A DNA stretch of 64,000 nt, taken from the NCBI RefSeq assembly GCF_038235435.1, contig NZ_CP151275.1, positions 1,922,001 to 1,986,000 of the forward strand, given 5' to 3'. The notes beneath the pieces were generated by a model, which did not search any database, was not told where the DNA came from, and saw nothing but the letters and a program-made list of their open reading frames with translations. Of the stretch, positions 36,178-45,178 are shown one piece after another. Source of the stretch: Niveibacterium sp. SC-1. GTDB lineage: Bacteria; Pseudomonadota; Gammaproteobacteria; Burkholderiales; Rhodocyclaceae. The number at the start of each line of letters is the position of its first letter. Position 1 is the first letter of the stretch. Both the position numbers and the translations under genes were made by a program.

Positions 36178-36206
36178 TTGACGAAGTGGCATTCATATTC
36201 TAATAT
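36178..36206 (+). promoter_or_regulatory. Promoter of the tRNA cluster
   Basis: TTGACG (36178-36183) is followed, after exactly 17 bases, by TAATAT (36201-36206). The first tRNA begins about 19 bases after the -10 box. This is the best sigma-70 promoter in the window. Confidence 0.75.
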
Positions 36207-36224
36207 CGCAGTCTCTTTCGAGGC

Positions 36225-36300
<76 letters not shown>

Positions 36301-36331
36301 AAGCGCCCCGAAAGAGAAGAAGTTGTTCAGG

Positions 36332-36407
36332 GTCCCCATCGTCTAGAGGCCTAGGACACCGCCCTTTCACGGCGATAACCGGGGTTCGAATCCCCGTGGG
36401 GACGCCA
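36332..36407 (+). tRNA. tRNA-Glu (TTC anticodon), copy 1
   Basis: A 76-base cloverleaf starts GTCCCCATCG and ends GGGGACGCCA. The anticodon loop is CTTTCAC (anticodon TTC), and the T-arm contains GGTTCGAATCC. CCA is encoded. Confidence 0.96.
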
Positions 36408-36499
36408 AGTTTTCTTGGCAAGGGCAGCGCAAAGCGCTGCCCTTGTTTGTCAGAACCGGTGACACGGTTCGGCAAATGCAGCAAGAGCAGTTCAAGTGC

Positions 36500-36576
36500 G
36501 GAGTGGTAGTTCAGTTGGTTAGAATACCGGCCTGTCACGCCGGGGGTCGCGGGTTCGAGTCCCGTCCACTCCGCCA
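36500..36576 (+). tRNA. tRNA-Asp (GTC anticodon), copy 1
   Basis: A 77-base cloverleaf starts GGAGTGGTAG and ends CCACTCCGCCA. The anticodon loop is CTGTCAC (anticodon GTC). CCA is encoded. Confidence 0.96.
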
Positions 36577-36584
36577 ACAATGCC

Positions 36585-36613
36585 AAAGGGCTGATCCCGC
36601 GGTCAGCCCTTTT
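36585..36613 (+). terminator. Terminator between the two tRNA triplets
   Basis: AAAGGGCTGA pairs with TCAGCCCTTT around an eight-base loop and is followed by T. It lies nine bases after the first tRNA-Asp. Confidence 0.8.
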
Positions 36614-36644
36614 CATTGAAGAGTAGTAGCTTCTCGAACGGCCT

Positions 36645-36720
<76 letters not shown>

Positions 36721-36749
36721 AGCTAGCGAGAAGCGAAAGAAGTTCTAGG

Positions 36750-36825
36750 GTCCCCATCGTCTAGAGGCCTAGGACACCGCCCTTTCACGGCGATAACCGG
36801 GGTTCGAATCCCCGTGGGGACGCCA
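36750..36825 (+). tRNA. tRNA-Glu (TTC anticodon), copy 2
   Basis: This gene is identical to the first copy (76 bases, anticodon TTC, CCA encoded). The spacer before it is similar to, but not the same as, that of the first unit. Confidence 0.96.
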
Positions 36826-36870
36826 GGTTTTCCTGGCTGGATCTGCGTAAGCGAATCCAGGTGCAGTACT

Positions 36871-36947
36871 GGAGTGGTAGTTCAGTTGGTTAGAATACCG
36901 GCCTGTCACGCCGGGGGTCGCGGGTTCGAGTCCCGTCCACTCCGCCA
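36871..36947 (+). tRNA. tRNA-Asp (GTC anticodon), copy 2
   Basis: This gene is identical to the first copy (77 bases, anticodon GTC, CCA encoded). The spacer from tRNA-Glu is 47 bases shorter than in the first unit. Confidence 0.96.
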
Positions 36948-36958
36948 ACGCAATACTG

Positions 36959-36990
36959 AAAAAGGCCGACCTTCCGGGGTCGGCCTTTTT
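36959..36990 (+). terminator. Intrinsic terminator of the tRNA cluster
   Basis: AAAAAGGCCGACC pairs with GGTCGGCCTTTTT around a short loop. It lies 12 bases after the last tRNA. Confidence 0.9.
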
Positions 36991-37492
36991 CATGCGTGCG
37001 TGGCCAACTCTCCCGAAGCACTGCCTCGAATCCCGAACCGATAAGCGCCTCGCAAGGGCCCAGTAGCGCCAAGCCCTGAGTCCGCACAGTCACGCCGAAG
37101 GCGCAGATGCGCCCGCAGGATGCGAAGACTCATGCGGTGTCGCGCACCTCGTAACACGAGCCTCGCGATTGGGGGTGCGGCCGCTACCGGTCGACGATCT
37201 CATGCCGTCCCGCTGCCGGAGGCAACTCTCTCCGATATCCGCGCAGCGGGTGCCTCTCGACGAGGACTGCTGACAAGCTGATGCATGCGCAGGTCAGCGT
37301 GGCCGAACGAGCCGGGACGTGCGGCACGTTCGCCAAGCTTCCTGGCGAGCCCGATGCGAAAGCTGCGGGCTTTTTTCTTGCCGGCGCGATGGTCTGGCTG
37401 TCGCTCGAGCCGCGCCCGTACTACCGTTACGGGCGATTGCCGCATACGGGCGGCTCCAGGCTTGGCTCGTTCGATCGTCCATTGGGAGGCGC
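36991..37492. other. About 500 bases without a recognised gene
   Basis: Between the tRNA terminator and the hybrid kinase no supported gene is seen. A weak hairpin followed by six T residues lies at 37348-37376. The longest open frame of the kinase extends into this stretch (from 37319), but its extra residues look non-coding and a much better start exists at 37493. Confidence 0.5.
37348..37376 (+). terminator. Weak terminator-like hairpin in the kinase leader
   Basis: AGCCCG pairs with CGGGCT over a 12-base loop, followed by TTTTT. The stem is only six base pairs. It could attenuate the downstream kinase gene. Confidence 0.4.
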
Positions 37493-40400
37493 ATGCGCAG
37501 GCAGACCGCCGCAGCGACGCACAGCACATATCCGGCGGACAGCTTCGCGCGCGGACTCTTGCGCCTGTGTATCGGGCTGGGCATCGTTCTGCTCTGCGCG
37601 CTCCTGCTCCTGTTCGCCCTGCTGCTCATGGAGCGCAGCGTAGAGGCGCGCCGCCTACACAGCCAGGCTCGTCTGGCCGGAGTTTTCGAGCGCAAGACGG
37701 CGATGGAACGCTTCGTCCTGCAGGCGGAGCGCCTGCGGCAATTGCCTGAGGAGGCGTTGCTCCTGCCTCTGCGCGAGGACTGGTTTGCGCGTCCCTCGTC
37801 CCGCGATGGATGGTTCGTGCTGCAAGCATCGTCCTATCGTAGTTCCGTCGCGCTGCGCGTGGCTCAGGGCGCCGCCGGATCGGCGATGCGGCATGACGCG
37901 CTGCGCCTCGCGGCCCTGCATGCGAATGCCTGGCCTGAAGCCGCTAGCGGCTTGCGCAGCCTCCTGGTCGACGCCGCGGGGCAGGCGCTCGCGCTGGCAC
38001 CGGCGGGCCCTCCTTTGGATCTCCACCGTCCCCTGCAGGGTGGCGGTGCCGTTTGCGACTGGCGGGCCGTCGCGGTGCCAGTGGGGGCCGAACCGCTCGT
38101 GGCCTGCTTGCGCGGCACCTCTCTGGAACAGGAGGAGCCTGTCGCAGGCATTGCACTGGTCGCTCCGTCCGCTTGGCTGATGGGCTCGGACGCACCGGCC
38201 ATGGGCCTGCTGCTGAACCGATCCGATGGCGTCCGTATCCTCGGGCAAGGGCCCGGGCCGGGAGACGCGACGCGTGACTGGGCCATCAAGGACGAGACGC
38301 TGTGGCTGCGCTCCGAGTCTTCTGCCGGCGGCTGGGACGCCTGGTTCGGCTTCCCGCTGCGCGACCTGTGGTGGGAGAACGCACGGGCGTTGATCCTGGC
38401 TGCCTTGCTCTTCACTGCGAGCCTGGTGGGTCTCTGGCTGCTTGCCCGCAGGCTCCGGAGCCGTGTGCTCGATCCCGCCCGCGAAGCCCGAACCCACCTC
38501 GCCGAGGGCGAGGCCTTCCAGCGCGCCGTGATCGCCGTGGCGCCTACGGGTCTTGCGTCGATACGCATTGCCGACGCGGCCTTGATCGAGGGCAACGCGA
38601 CGGGGCGAAAGCTGCTTGGGGACGAGTCGGTGAGGCGGGCTATCGTCGCCCGCGGACGTGAGGGCTTCATGGATCCGCAGGCAGACTTCCTGGTCCAGGC
38701 TGACGGCGGCGTCGAGGGGCCGCTGAGTCTGCGTGTGGCCAGCGTGCCGGCGTATCGCCACGGTGAGGGCGTGCTCGTCTGCGCGGTGGGCGACGTGACC
38801 GCGCAGACGCGGCAAGCGGAGGCGCTCGCCCGCGCGAAACGCCAAGTGGAAGCGGCAAACCTGGCCAGGTCCAACTTCCTCGCCGCACTGAGCCACGAGA
38901 TCCGCACGCCGCTTCAGGCCATGCTCGGCAGCCTCGATCTCCTCGCGCTCGACACGTCGAGCCCGCGCCAACGCGAACAGGTGGACGCGGTCCAGCAGTC
39001 CGGTACGAGCCTTCTGCACCTGCTCAATGATCTGCAGGACTTCGCGAGGATCGAGTCGGGCGAGCTGCAGATCCAGGACGAGCGCTTCGACCCCCTGACC
39101 TTGATCGAAGCCGTCGTGCGTGAACACGCCGCGCTGGCTTCCGCGAAAGGGCTCGCGCTGTATTGCTGCCTGCCGCCGGATCTGCCGATCCTGAGCGGCG
39201 ACCCGGCCAGGCTGCGGCGCATTCTCGACAACCTGGTGTCGAATGCCATCAGGTCCACGCCTGGCGGGCGCGTCGTCGTATCGGCGAAAGCCAGCAGCGA
39301 GCGCGAACACTGCCGCCTCAGTCTGAGTGTCGAGGGCTCGGGCGTCGGGATCGCCGCGGACGCCCGGCAGCCTCTGTTTGCGTCGTTTGTGCAGGGGAGT
39401 GCGCCCGAGCAAGGTCAGGACACGGGACTGGGGCTGGCCGTCTGCCGCCGCCTCGTCGCACTGCTGGGCGGCCAGATCTCGGTGAGCAGCGAACGCGGCA
39501 AGGGCAGTACCTGTTCTGTCGAGTTGGATCTGGCCTTCCGGGAAGAGCGCAAGCCCGCCGTCGTGCCGCTCCTGCCACCGGTGCATGTGCGGGTGGAGGA
39601 TCCGGACTGGTCCGCCAACCTGTGTGCCCTCCTGCGGTATCACCAGATCCTGCTGGCCGTCGCACCCGAAGAGGGAGCGTTGCTGCTTGGCGATCGGCCC
39701 CCACCCGAACGCGAGTCTCCCTGGGTGTGGCTGAGGCCCGACGGACCCCTGCAAGCGATGCGTGAGAACCAGGCCTGGGTGGTGGGGCCGCATGCACAGG
39801 CCAGCATCCTCGACGCACTGATGTGCGCCGCCGGCGTCCGGAGCGCTGCCGGCTCGATGCAATCCGAGGCCAGCCTGCCGCGATTGGGGCTGCGCGTCCT
39901 CGTCGCGGAGGACCACCCGATCACTCGGCTGCTGCTGCGCGATCAGCTTGAGGCGCTGGCTTGCGCCGTTGTGTTGGCCGAAGAGGGCGGGCAGGCGCGG
40001 GCGCGCTGGAACGAATCGGATTTCGACCTCCTGCTCACCGACGTAAACATGCCGGTGGTGGACGGCTATGCGCTCACGCGCGGCCTGCGTGAAGCGGGCA
40101 GTCGCGCGCCGATCATCGGCGTCACCGCAAGCGCGGCCGACGCGGCGCAGTGTCGTGACGCGGGTATGAACGCGAGCCTGACCAAACCGGTCCGGCTCGA
40201 CGCACTGGCTGCCTGCCTCGCGCCCTTCCGCAAGGCGGCCGGCGAGGTGCAGCGGCCTGCCGCGATGCCGATCGAGGTAGATGGGCATACGCTTGTGAGG
40301 ACGCTGGGCGACGACGCGGCGCGGATTGCCTCAGCAGTGTCTGCACGCCAGTGGGTTGAGGCGCGGCATCAGGTTCATCGCAGCAAGGGCACTCTGGCGG

Positions 40401-40549
40401 CCATCGGGGCCATGCAGCCAGTTGCGGCCTGCGAGTTGCTTGAGCGTGCGCTGGAGGCGGAGGATGTTGCCCGGATTGCAGAGGCCCACGCGGATCTCGT
40501 CGCTGCTCTGGCGCCGCTGGTGGAGGATGCTTCGCACCGCGCGTCGTGA
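37493..40549 (+). CDS. Hybrid sensor histidine kinase with receiver and HPt domains
   Basis: The order in this 1,018-residue protein is: TM1 (about 21-46), a large periplasmic region, TM2 (about 297-318), a PAS-like region (350-440), HisKA with His468 (SHEIRTPLQ), HATPase_c (570-690), a degenerate receiver-like segment (700-785), a full receiver (about 800-915, Asp near 850 in LLTDVNMP), and an HPt domain with His962 (VHRSKGT). This is a BvgS-like phosphorelay arrangement. The G1 ATP-lid motif, normally DxGxG, reads GSGVG with Gly615 in place of Asp, while the N-box Asn and a G2-like GLGLAV are kept. ATG 37493 follows GGGAGG. No dedicated regulator gene is adjacent. Confidence 0.85.
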   Translation: MRRQTAAATHSTYPADSFARGLLRLCIGLGIVLLCALLLLFALLLMERSVEARRLHSQARLAGVFERKTAMERFVLQAERLRQLPEEALLLPLREDWFARPSSRDGWFVLQASSYRSSVALRVAQGAAGSAMRHDALRLAALHANAWPEAASGLRSLLVDAAGQALALAPAGPPLDLHRPLQGGGAVCDWRAVAVPVGAEPLVACLRGTSLEQEEPVAGIALVAPSAWLMGSDAPAMGLLLNRSDGVRILGQGPGPGDATRDWAIKDETLWLRSESSAGGWDAWFGFPLRDLWWENARALILAALLFTASLVGLWLLARRLRSRVLDPAREARTHLAEGEAFQRAVIAVAPTGLASIRIADAALIEGNATGRKLLGDESVRRAIVARGREGFMDPQADFLVQADGGVEGPLSLRVASVPAYRHGEGVLVCAVGDVTAQTRQAEALARAKRQVEAANLARSNFLAALSHEIRTPLQAMLGSLDLLALDTSSPRQREQVDAVQQSGTSLLHLLNDLQDFARIESGELQIQDERFDPLTLIEAVVREHAALASAKGLALYCCLPPDLPILSGDPARLRRILDNLVSNAIRSTPGGRVVVSAKASSEREHCRLSLSVEGSGVGIAADARQPLFASFVQGSAPEQGQDTGLGLAVCRRLVALLGGQISVSSERGKGSTCSVELDLAFREERKPAVVPLLPPVHVRVEDPDWSANLCALLRYHQILLAVAPEEGALLLGDRPPPERESPWVWLRPDGPLQAMRENQAWVVGPHAQASILDALMCAAGVRSAAGSMQSEASLPRLGLRVLVAEDHPITRLLLRDQLEALACAVVLAEEGGQARARWNESDFDLLLTDVNMPVVDGYALTRGLREAGSRAPIIGVTASAADAAQCRDAGMNASLTKPVRLDALAACLAPFRKAAGEVQRPAAMPIEVDGHTLVRTLGDDAARIASAVSARQWVEARHQVHRSKGTLAAIGAMQPVAACELLERALEAEDVARIAEAHADLVAALAPLVEDASHRAS

Positions 40550-40704
40550 TCGCGGACGAGCCTGCATGGATGTTGGTCGGTCGGCGTAAGGCCTCAACGG
40601 AATGCGCGCGATGCAGCGAGCCACCGGGGCATCTCACTCAAGCGGCGAGATGGCTGAGCCGGACCCCAACGATGTCGATGGGGGGCGCGGCTTGCGGGTC
40701 TCAC

Positions 40705-40720
40705 GCTCGCGGCCGCGAGC
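40705..40720. repeat. 16-bp perfect palindrome
   Basis: GCTCGCGGCCGCGAGC reads the same on both strands. It lies between the convergent hybrid kinase and TAXI genes and may be a transcript end or a protein site. Confidence 0.45.
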
Positions 40721-40745
40721 TCAACGTACGCGCTGCGCAAGCCCG

Positions 40746-42074
40746 CTACGCCGTCGCTGCCTCCCGGCTCTGGTTGAGGATGCCGCGCAGTAGCTGTATG
40801 TGCTCGCGCAGGATGTAGAGCTCGTTCGCGTACGCCAGCGGCACCTTGCGTTTGAGCGCGAGACGCTCGATGTCGTCCAGGCGCTTGAGGAGCGTGTCCA
40901 CCCTTGCCCGGTCCGGGGTGCGGCGTGCTTCTTCCTCGAGAAACTTGAGCTCGCCATACCAGCGATAGATGCGCGAGCGGATCTGCCAGCGCAGGAGCGC
41001 AGGGACGATGCGCGAAGCCGGGATCAGGAGGGCCAGCAGCGGCACGATGGTCCAGATCAGGCGGTCCACCAGCACCGCCGCCCAGAAGGGCAGGATCCGC
41101 TGCAGGAGCGGCGGGCCGGAGCGATAGAAGCGCGCGGCCTCCTCGCCCTGCGGCAGGCTGTGGTCGCGCGCGGCGGGAAACTCGTTGCTCTTCTCGAAGA
41201 GCCCCGGCGGCCGGTGGATCTCCTGCGCTGCCTGCATCACCAGGCTGACCAGGGCCGGGTGCAGGGTGGTCCGGGCGACCAGGTTGGCGGTCGGTGCGAC
41301 CAGCGCGATGTCCTCGACGGGCAGGTCGCTCACGAGGTCGATCGCGCCTTCCGGGAGGGTCAGCTTGTTCAGATGGGCGAAGCGCCGTGCGTAGGCTTCC
41401 GCCTGGTCGAAGGAAAGCAGGCTTACGTTGGGGTCATGCAGGAGCGTCTGCACGATCGGCGCCTCTGCGCCATTCACCGTGATCATGGCGTCGACCGTGC
41501 CGTTGCGCAGCCCGGCAATAGCGTCGTTGCCGCCGATCGCCAGCAGGTTCGGATCGCTGACCTCGAAGCCGCTGGCATTGAGGAGTTCCAGGGTGAGCAG
41601 CTGGGCGCCGGCACCGGATACGCCTACGGCGATCTTGCGCCCCCGCAGCTGGGACAGTCGCGAGGCCGGCACGTCCTTGCGCAGGAAGACCCACACCGGC
41701 TCGTAGTACATCGCGCCTAGCGTCACGATGTCCGTGGCCTCGGGCTCGTTGGCGATGCCGCCCTGGATGAAGGCGAGGTCCGCGTCGCCATCCACGCCCT
41801 TGAGGCGGCGCAGGTTCTCCACCGAGCCGGAAGAGGGCTTGAGCGTCACGCGGATGCCGTGGCGGGCCAGGATCTCCTTGTAGCGCTCCGCATAGAGGGC
41901 GTAGGCGCCGCCGGGGGAGCCGGTGCTCATGGTCAGGCTGCGCGGGGGCAGGGGGGCGAGGAAATGCAGGGCCAGCAGCAGTACCAGTACTACGCCGATG
42001 AAGCTCGCGGCGAGAACGAGCCACAGGCGGCCGCGGTCGCGCCATTCCTCTTGCAGGAGATCGTGCTTGCTCAT
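40746..42074 (-). CDS. TAXI family TRAP-type solute-binding protein, membrane-anchored
   Basis: This 442-residue protein starts with a cytoplasmic tail and a membrane helix (about 19-40), followed by a TAXI-type binding domain (STGSPGGAYALYAERY, LKPSSGSVENLRRL, LAFIQGG). A second hydrophobic segment (about 335-360) and a charged, helical C-terminal tail follow (WYGELKFLEEEARRTPDRARVD). Binding proteins of this kind normally deliver substrate to TRAP permeases, but no permease gene is nearby. The double anchor and cytoplasmic tail suggest sensing or a different role. It is divergent from the dus gene. Confidence 0.82.
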   Translation of the reverse strand: MSKHDLLQEEWRDRGRLWLVLAASFIGVVLVLLLALHFLAPLPPRSLTMSTGSPGGAYALYAERYKEILARHGIRVTLKPSSGSVENLRRLKGVDGDADLAFIQGGIANEPEATDIVTLGAMYYEPVWVFLRKDVPASRLSQLRGRKIAVGVSGAGAQLLTLELLNASGFEVSDPNLLAIGGNDAIAGLRNGTVDAMITVNGAEAPIVQTLLHDPNVSLLSFDQAEAYARRFAHLNKLTLPEGAIDLVSDLPVEDIALVAPTANLVARTTLHPALVSLVMQAAQEIHRPPGLFEKSNEFPAARDHSLPQGEEAARFYRSGPPLLQRILPFWAAVLVDRLIWTIVPLLALLIPASRIVPALLRWQIRSRIYRWYGELKFLEEEARRTPDRARVDTLLKRLDDIERLALKRKVPLAYANELYILREHIQLLRGILNQSREAATA

Positions 42075-42153
42075 GCGCCAAGCCTAGACGCGAAGCCGCG
42101 CGCCTGTCCACGGCGGCGGACGCGGGGCGCCGGTGGACGCGATAATTGCATCC

Positions 42154-43140
42154 ATGAGACTTCTGCTTGCCCCGATGGAGGGCTTGCTGGACGACGCCAT
42201 GCGCGACGTGCTCACGCGCGCAGCGGGCGGCGAGGCCTACGACCACGCCGTAGCCGAGTTCGCACGCGTTACCAGCACCCTCCTGCCGCACCGCTTCTAC
42301 ACCCGCATCAGCCCGGAACTGTTGCACCGTGGCCGCACGGCTGCCGGCACACCGGTGCGTATCCAACTGCTCGGCAGCGATCCGGAATGCATGGCGGAGA
42401 ACGCCGCGCATCTCACCCGGCTCACGCCCCCCGGCATCGACCTGAACTTTGGCTGTCCCGCGCCTACAGTGAATCGGCATCGCGGCGGCGCGATCCTGCT
42501 CGACGAGCCCGAACTTCTGCATCGCATCGCGCTCGCCGTGCGGCCGGCGGTGCCAGCGACGATTCCCTTCACCGCCAAGATGCGCCTTGGCGTGAACGAC
42601 CATGGCCGCGCGGTCGAATGCGCGCAGGCGCTGGCAGGAGGCGGGGTGGAGGAGCTCGTGGTCCATGCGCGCAGCAAGCTCGATGCCTACCGTCCGCCGG
42701 CCTACTGGGAAGAGATCGCGAAGGTCGCTGCCGCGGTGGACATCCCGGTGGTGGCCAATGGCGAAGTCTGGAACGTGTCCGACTGGCAGCGTTGCCGCGC
42801 CGAGAGCGGCCAGCGCGACGTAATGCTCGGCCGTGGCGCAGTGGCCGACCCCTTGCTCGCGCAACGCATCCGTCGCGTGGCCGCGGGCGGCCAAGCCGGC
42901 GCGCCCGAGGACGACTGGCCCGAGCTGTTGCCGGCCATCGCGCACTTCTGGGAGCGCGTCGGTGCGAAGCTCGAGGCACGTCATGTGCCCGGCCGCCTCA
43001 AGCAGTGGCTCAAGCTGCTCGAACGCAATTACCCGCAGGCGGCGCGCCTCGCACTCGAAGTCCGACCCCTGCGCAATACGCTGGAGATCGAGCCCGTCCT
43101 GCGTCGACACGGCGTGCCCCTGATTGCGGAGGCCGCCTGA
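42154..43140 (+). CDS. tRNA-dihydrouridine synthase (DusC-like)
   Basis: This 328-residue flavoenzyme reduces specific uridines of tRNA to dihydrouridine. The opening APMEGLLD, the catalytic Cys101 in LNFGCPAPTVNRHRGGAIL, and VHARSK are standard. The presence of PMEGLLD and overall length point to the DusC subfamily (U16), not DusA or DusB. ATG 42154 gives the family N-terminus. The stop TGA overlaps the next start as TGATG, so the two genes are coupled. Confidence 0.9.
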   Translation: MRLLLAPMEGLLDDAMRDVLTRAAGGEAYDHAVAEFARVTSTLLPHRFYTRISPELLHRGRTAAGTPVRIQLLGSDPECMAENAAHLTRLTPPGIDLNFGCPAPTVNRHRGGAILLDEPELLHRIALAVRPAVPATIPFTAKMRLGVNDHGRAVECAQALAGGGVEELVVHARSKLDAYRPPAYWEEIAKVAAAVDIPVVANGEVWNVSDWQRCRAESGQRDVMLGRGAVADPLLAQRIRRVAAGGQAGAPEDDWPELLPAIAHFWERVGAKLEARHVPGRLKQWLKLLERNYPQAARLALEVRPLRNTLEIEPVLRRHGVPLIAEAA

Positions 43141-43820
43141 TGTACGCCAACTCCCGTACCGTCGAAAGCGCCCAGGCCGGGCCGCATGAAAAGCTCGCCG
43201 AACTGGTGACCCGGCACATGGCGGAACCCTTCCGCAAGCCGATCTCCGCCCATACGGGCGCGGCCTACGAGGTGGTGATGCGGGACTGGGACGGCCGCGC
43301 TCCGCTGCTGCTGGATGCCGGCTGCGGCGTCGGCTGGAGCACGCTGGCGCTGGCGCGTGCCTGGCCGGATCACTTCGTACTGGGCGTCGATCAATCGGAG
43401 GACCGCATCGGTCGCGGCAAGCCCGCGGATGCGCCGGACAACCTGCGCTTCGTTCGCGCGGACCTTGTGGACTTCTGGCGCCTGCTGCGGCGCGACGGGC
43501 TCAAGCTGGATCGCCACTACCTGCTGTATCCCAACCCCTGGCCCAAGATCGGCCAGCTCGCCCGGCGCTGGCAGGGCCACGCGGTGCTGCCCGAGATGCT
43601 CGCGCTAGGTGGCCTGCTGGAGCTGCGCAGCAACTGGAAGATCTATGTCGAGGAGTTCGCGCTGGCGGTGACGCAGGTGACCGGCCGCGCAGGGCGGCTC
43701 CGCGAACACGAAGCGCCCGAGCCGCTCACGCCCTTCGAGCGCAAGTACCGCGACTCGGGCCAGGCGCTGTGGCGTTATGAAGTCGAGCTGCGCGAAGGTG
43801 CCGCGCGAGGGCCAGGCTGA
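43140..43820 (+). CDS. TrmB-like SAM-dependent methyltransferase
   Basis: This 226-residue protein has the SAM-binding motif LLDAGCGVGWSTLALA and the YPNPWPK motif that resembles the PDPWPK/RH motif of TrmB tRNA (guanine-46-N7) methyltransferases. It is related to TrmB but divergent at the substrate end, so it may methylate another RNA position or be a second TrmB. A longer open frame extends upstream, but it runs antisense to or overlaps other genes. ATG 43140 couples it to the dus gene. Confidence 0.8.
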   Translation: MYANSRTVESAQAGPHEKLAELVTRHMAEPFRKPISAHTGAAYEVVMRDWDGRAPLLLDAGCGVGWSTLALARAWPDHFVLGVDQSEDRIGRGKPADAPDNLRFVRADLVDFWRLLRRDGLKLDRHYLLYPNPWPKIGQLARRWQGHAVLPEMLALGGLLELRSNWKIYVEEFALAVTQVTGRAGRLREHEAPEPLTPFERKYRDSGQALWRYEVELREGAARGPG

Positions 43821-44158
43821 TGGACGTGTGCACTTCCTGTGGCGCCTGCTGCGCGAGTTTCCGCGTGAGCTTCCACCGCTCCGAACGCGAGGACGAGGGC
43901 GGCCTCATTCCGGAAACGCTGGCCGACGATGAAACCGCCAGCACCTGCCGCATGCGCGGCACCGACCGCTCGCCGCCGCGCTGCGTGGCACTGGTGGGCA
44001 AGATCGGCGAATCGGTGCGCTGCGGCATCTACGAATTCCGCCCCAGTCCTTGCCGCGAGTTCGCCGCGCATGGCGTATTCGGCATCGGCAACGTGGCCTG
44101 CAACCAGGCCCGCGCGCGCCATGGGCTGCCGCCGCTGGCAGGGCCGGAGCTGCGCTGA
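43820..44158 (+). CDS. YkgJ family cysteine cluster protein
   Basis: This 112-residue protein has the N-terminal CTSCGACC motif and later conserved cysteines (CRMR, RCV, RCGIYEFRPSPCREF, ACNQAR), typical of the YkgJ/UPF0153 cluster family, which probably binds iron-sulfur or zinc. Function is unknown. Its ATG overlaps the previous stop, making it the third coupled gene after dus and the TrmB-like gene. Confidence 0.87.
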   Translation: MDVCTSCGACCASFRVSFHRSEREDEGGLIPETLADDETASTCRMRGTDRSPPRCVALVGKIGESVRCGIYEFRPSPCREFAAHGVFGIGNVACNQARARHGLPPLAGPELR

Positions 44159-44164
44159 GCGCGC

Positions 44165-45025
44165 TCAGGTCTGGACTGGCTCGCCTGCAGCAGCCGGGTT
44201 CGCGCCGCGGCGGTACTTCAGCGGTGTAGTGCCGACTTCGCGATGGAAGCGGCTGGTGAAGTAGTTGCTGTCGTTGAAGCCGCAGGCAAAGGCGATGTCG
44301 GTCACGCTCTGCTCGGTTTCGGCCAGGAGGCGCATCGCGTGGCACATGCGGATGCGCGTGAGGTACTGGTTGGGTGACATGCCGGTGACATCGCTGATCT
44401 TGCGGCTCAGTGTGCGCAGCGGGATGTCGAAGCGCTCGGCGAGCTGGTCCCAGTCGACCTCCTCGTCGAAGTGTCCGTTCAGATGGCGCAGCAGGCTGGT
44501 AAGCCTTGCATCGCGCTCGGACTGCGAGCTCTTTTCCTGCGGCTGGCCGCGCCAGAGTTCGATCATCAGCTGGCCCAGCATCAGCTCGATCATCTGGTCC
44601 GAGTACTCGACCTTGTTGTCCGATTCTTCGGCGATGCGGTTGAGCAGGCCTTCCACCCGCTTGAGCGTGGCGCCGCCGACCACGAAGGCATCGGCGTTCA
44701 CATCGCTCTTGTCGGCGAGCAGATTGGCGACGGTCTCGTGGCTCACATGCTTGAAGCGCCCGGGCAGGATCAGCACATTGGTGAGATAGAGGTCGTCGAG
44801 CTGGTCCATGTAGTGCGTCTGGGCCGCGCGCACGTAGAAGACCGAGCCGCGACAGATTGGCGCGGGCTTGCCGTTGATGTAGTTCATGCCACTGCCCGAG
44901 CGCGCGATCACCAGTTCGTCGAACTCGTGCACATGCTCGGGGAAGTACTGCTGCGGCGAACGCGGCAACACCGAAACCACCATGTCGGGGTTCGGGAAGT
45001 ACTCGTCGCGCGTCAGGGTTTCCAT
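44165..45025 (-). CDS. AraC family regulator, RhaS/RhaR-like
   Basis: This 286-residue protein has an N-terminal cupin with FPEHVHEFDELVIARSGSGMNYINGK, clearly like the L-rhamnose-binding domain of RhaS and RhaR, and a C-terminal pair of helix-turn-helix motifs (DVTGMSPNQYLTRIRM and CGFNDSNYFTSRFHRE). It likely activates the rha genes in response to rhamnose. ATG 45025 is preceded by GGAGGAG; the longer frame to 45172 has no site. It is the last gene downstream of the rhamnose operon on the same strand, 153 bases after rhaM. Confidence 0.85.
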   Translation of the reverse strand: METLTRDEYFPNPDMVVSVLPRSPQQYFPEHVHEFDELVIARSGSGMNYINGKPAPICRGSVFYVRAAQTHYMDQLDDLYLTNVLILPGRFKHVSHETVANLLADKSDVNADAFVVGGATLKRVEGLLNRIAEESDNKVEYSDQMIELMLGQLMIELWRGQPQEKSSQSERDARLTSLLRHLNGHFDEEVDWDQLAERFDIPLRTLSRKISDVTGMSPNQYLTRIRMCHAMRLLAETEQSVTDIAFACGFNDSNYFTSRFHREVGTTPLKYRRGANPAAAGEPVQT

Positions 45026-45178
45026 CAGTCTCCTCCGTGGGGCCCGTCCTCCTGAGCGAGGTTGGCCGGGCCCGCCGGTCTGCGCTGGCTGGATGCCCGA
45101 TTCCTGGGTTACTCCTGCTTCAGGATAGCCCAGCCGCCCGTCGCGGGTGGCACTACCTGTGGTGCGGCGCAACGCGCG

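Noticed and set aside
41859..43139. Upstream extension of the TrmB-like gene
   Set aside because: It overlaps the TAXI gene antisense and the dus gene in another frame; the ATG at 43140 gives the family N-terminus.
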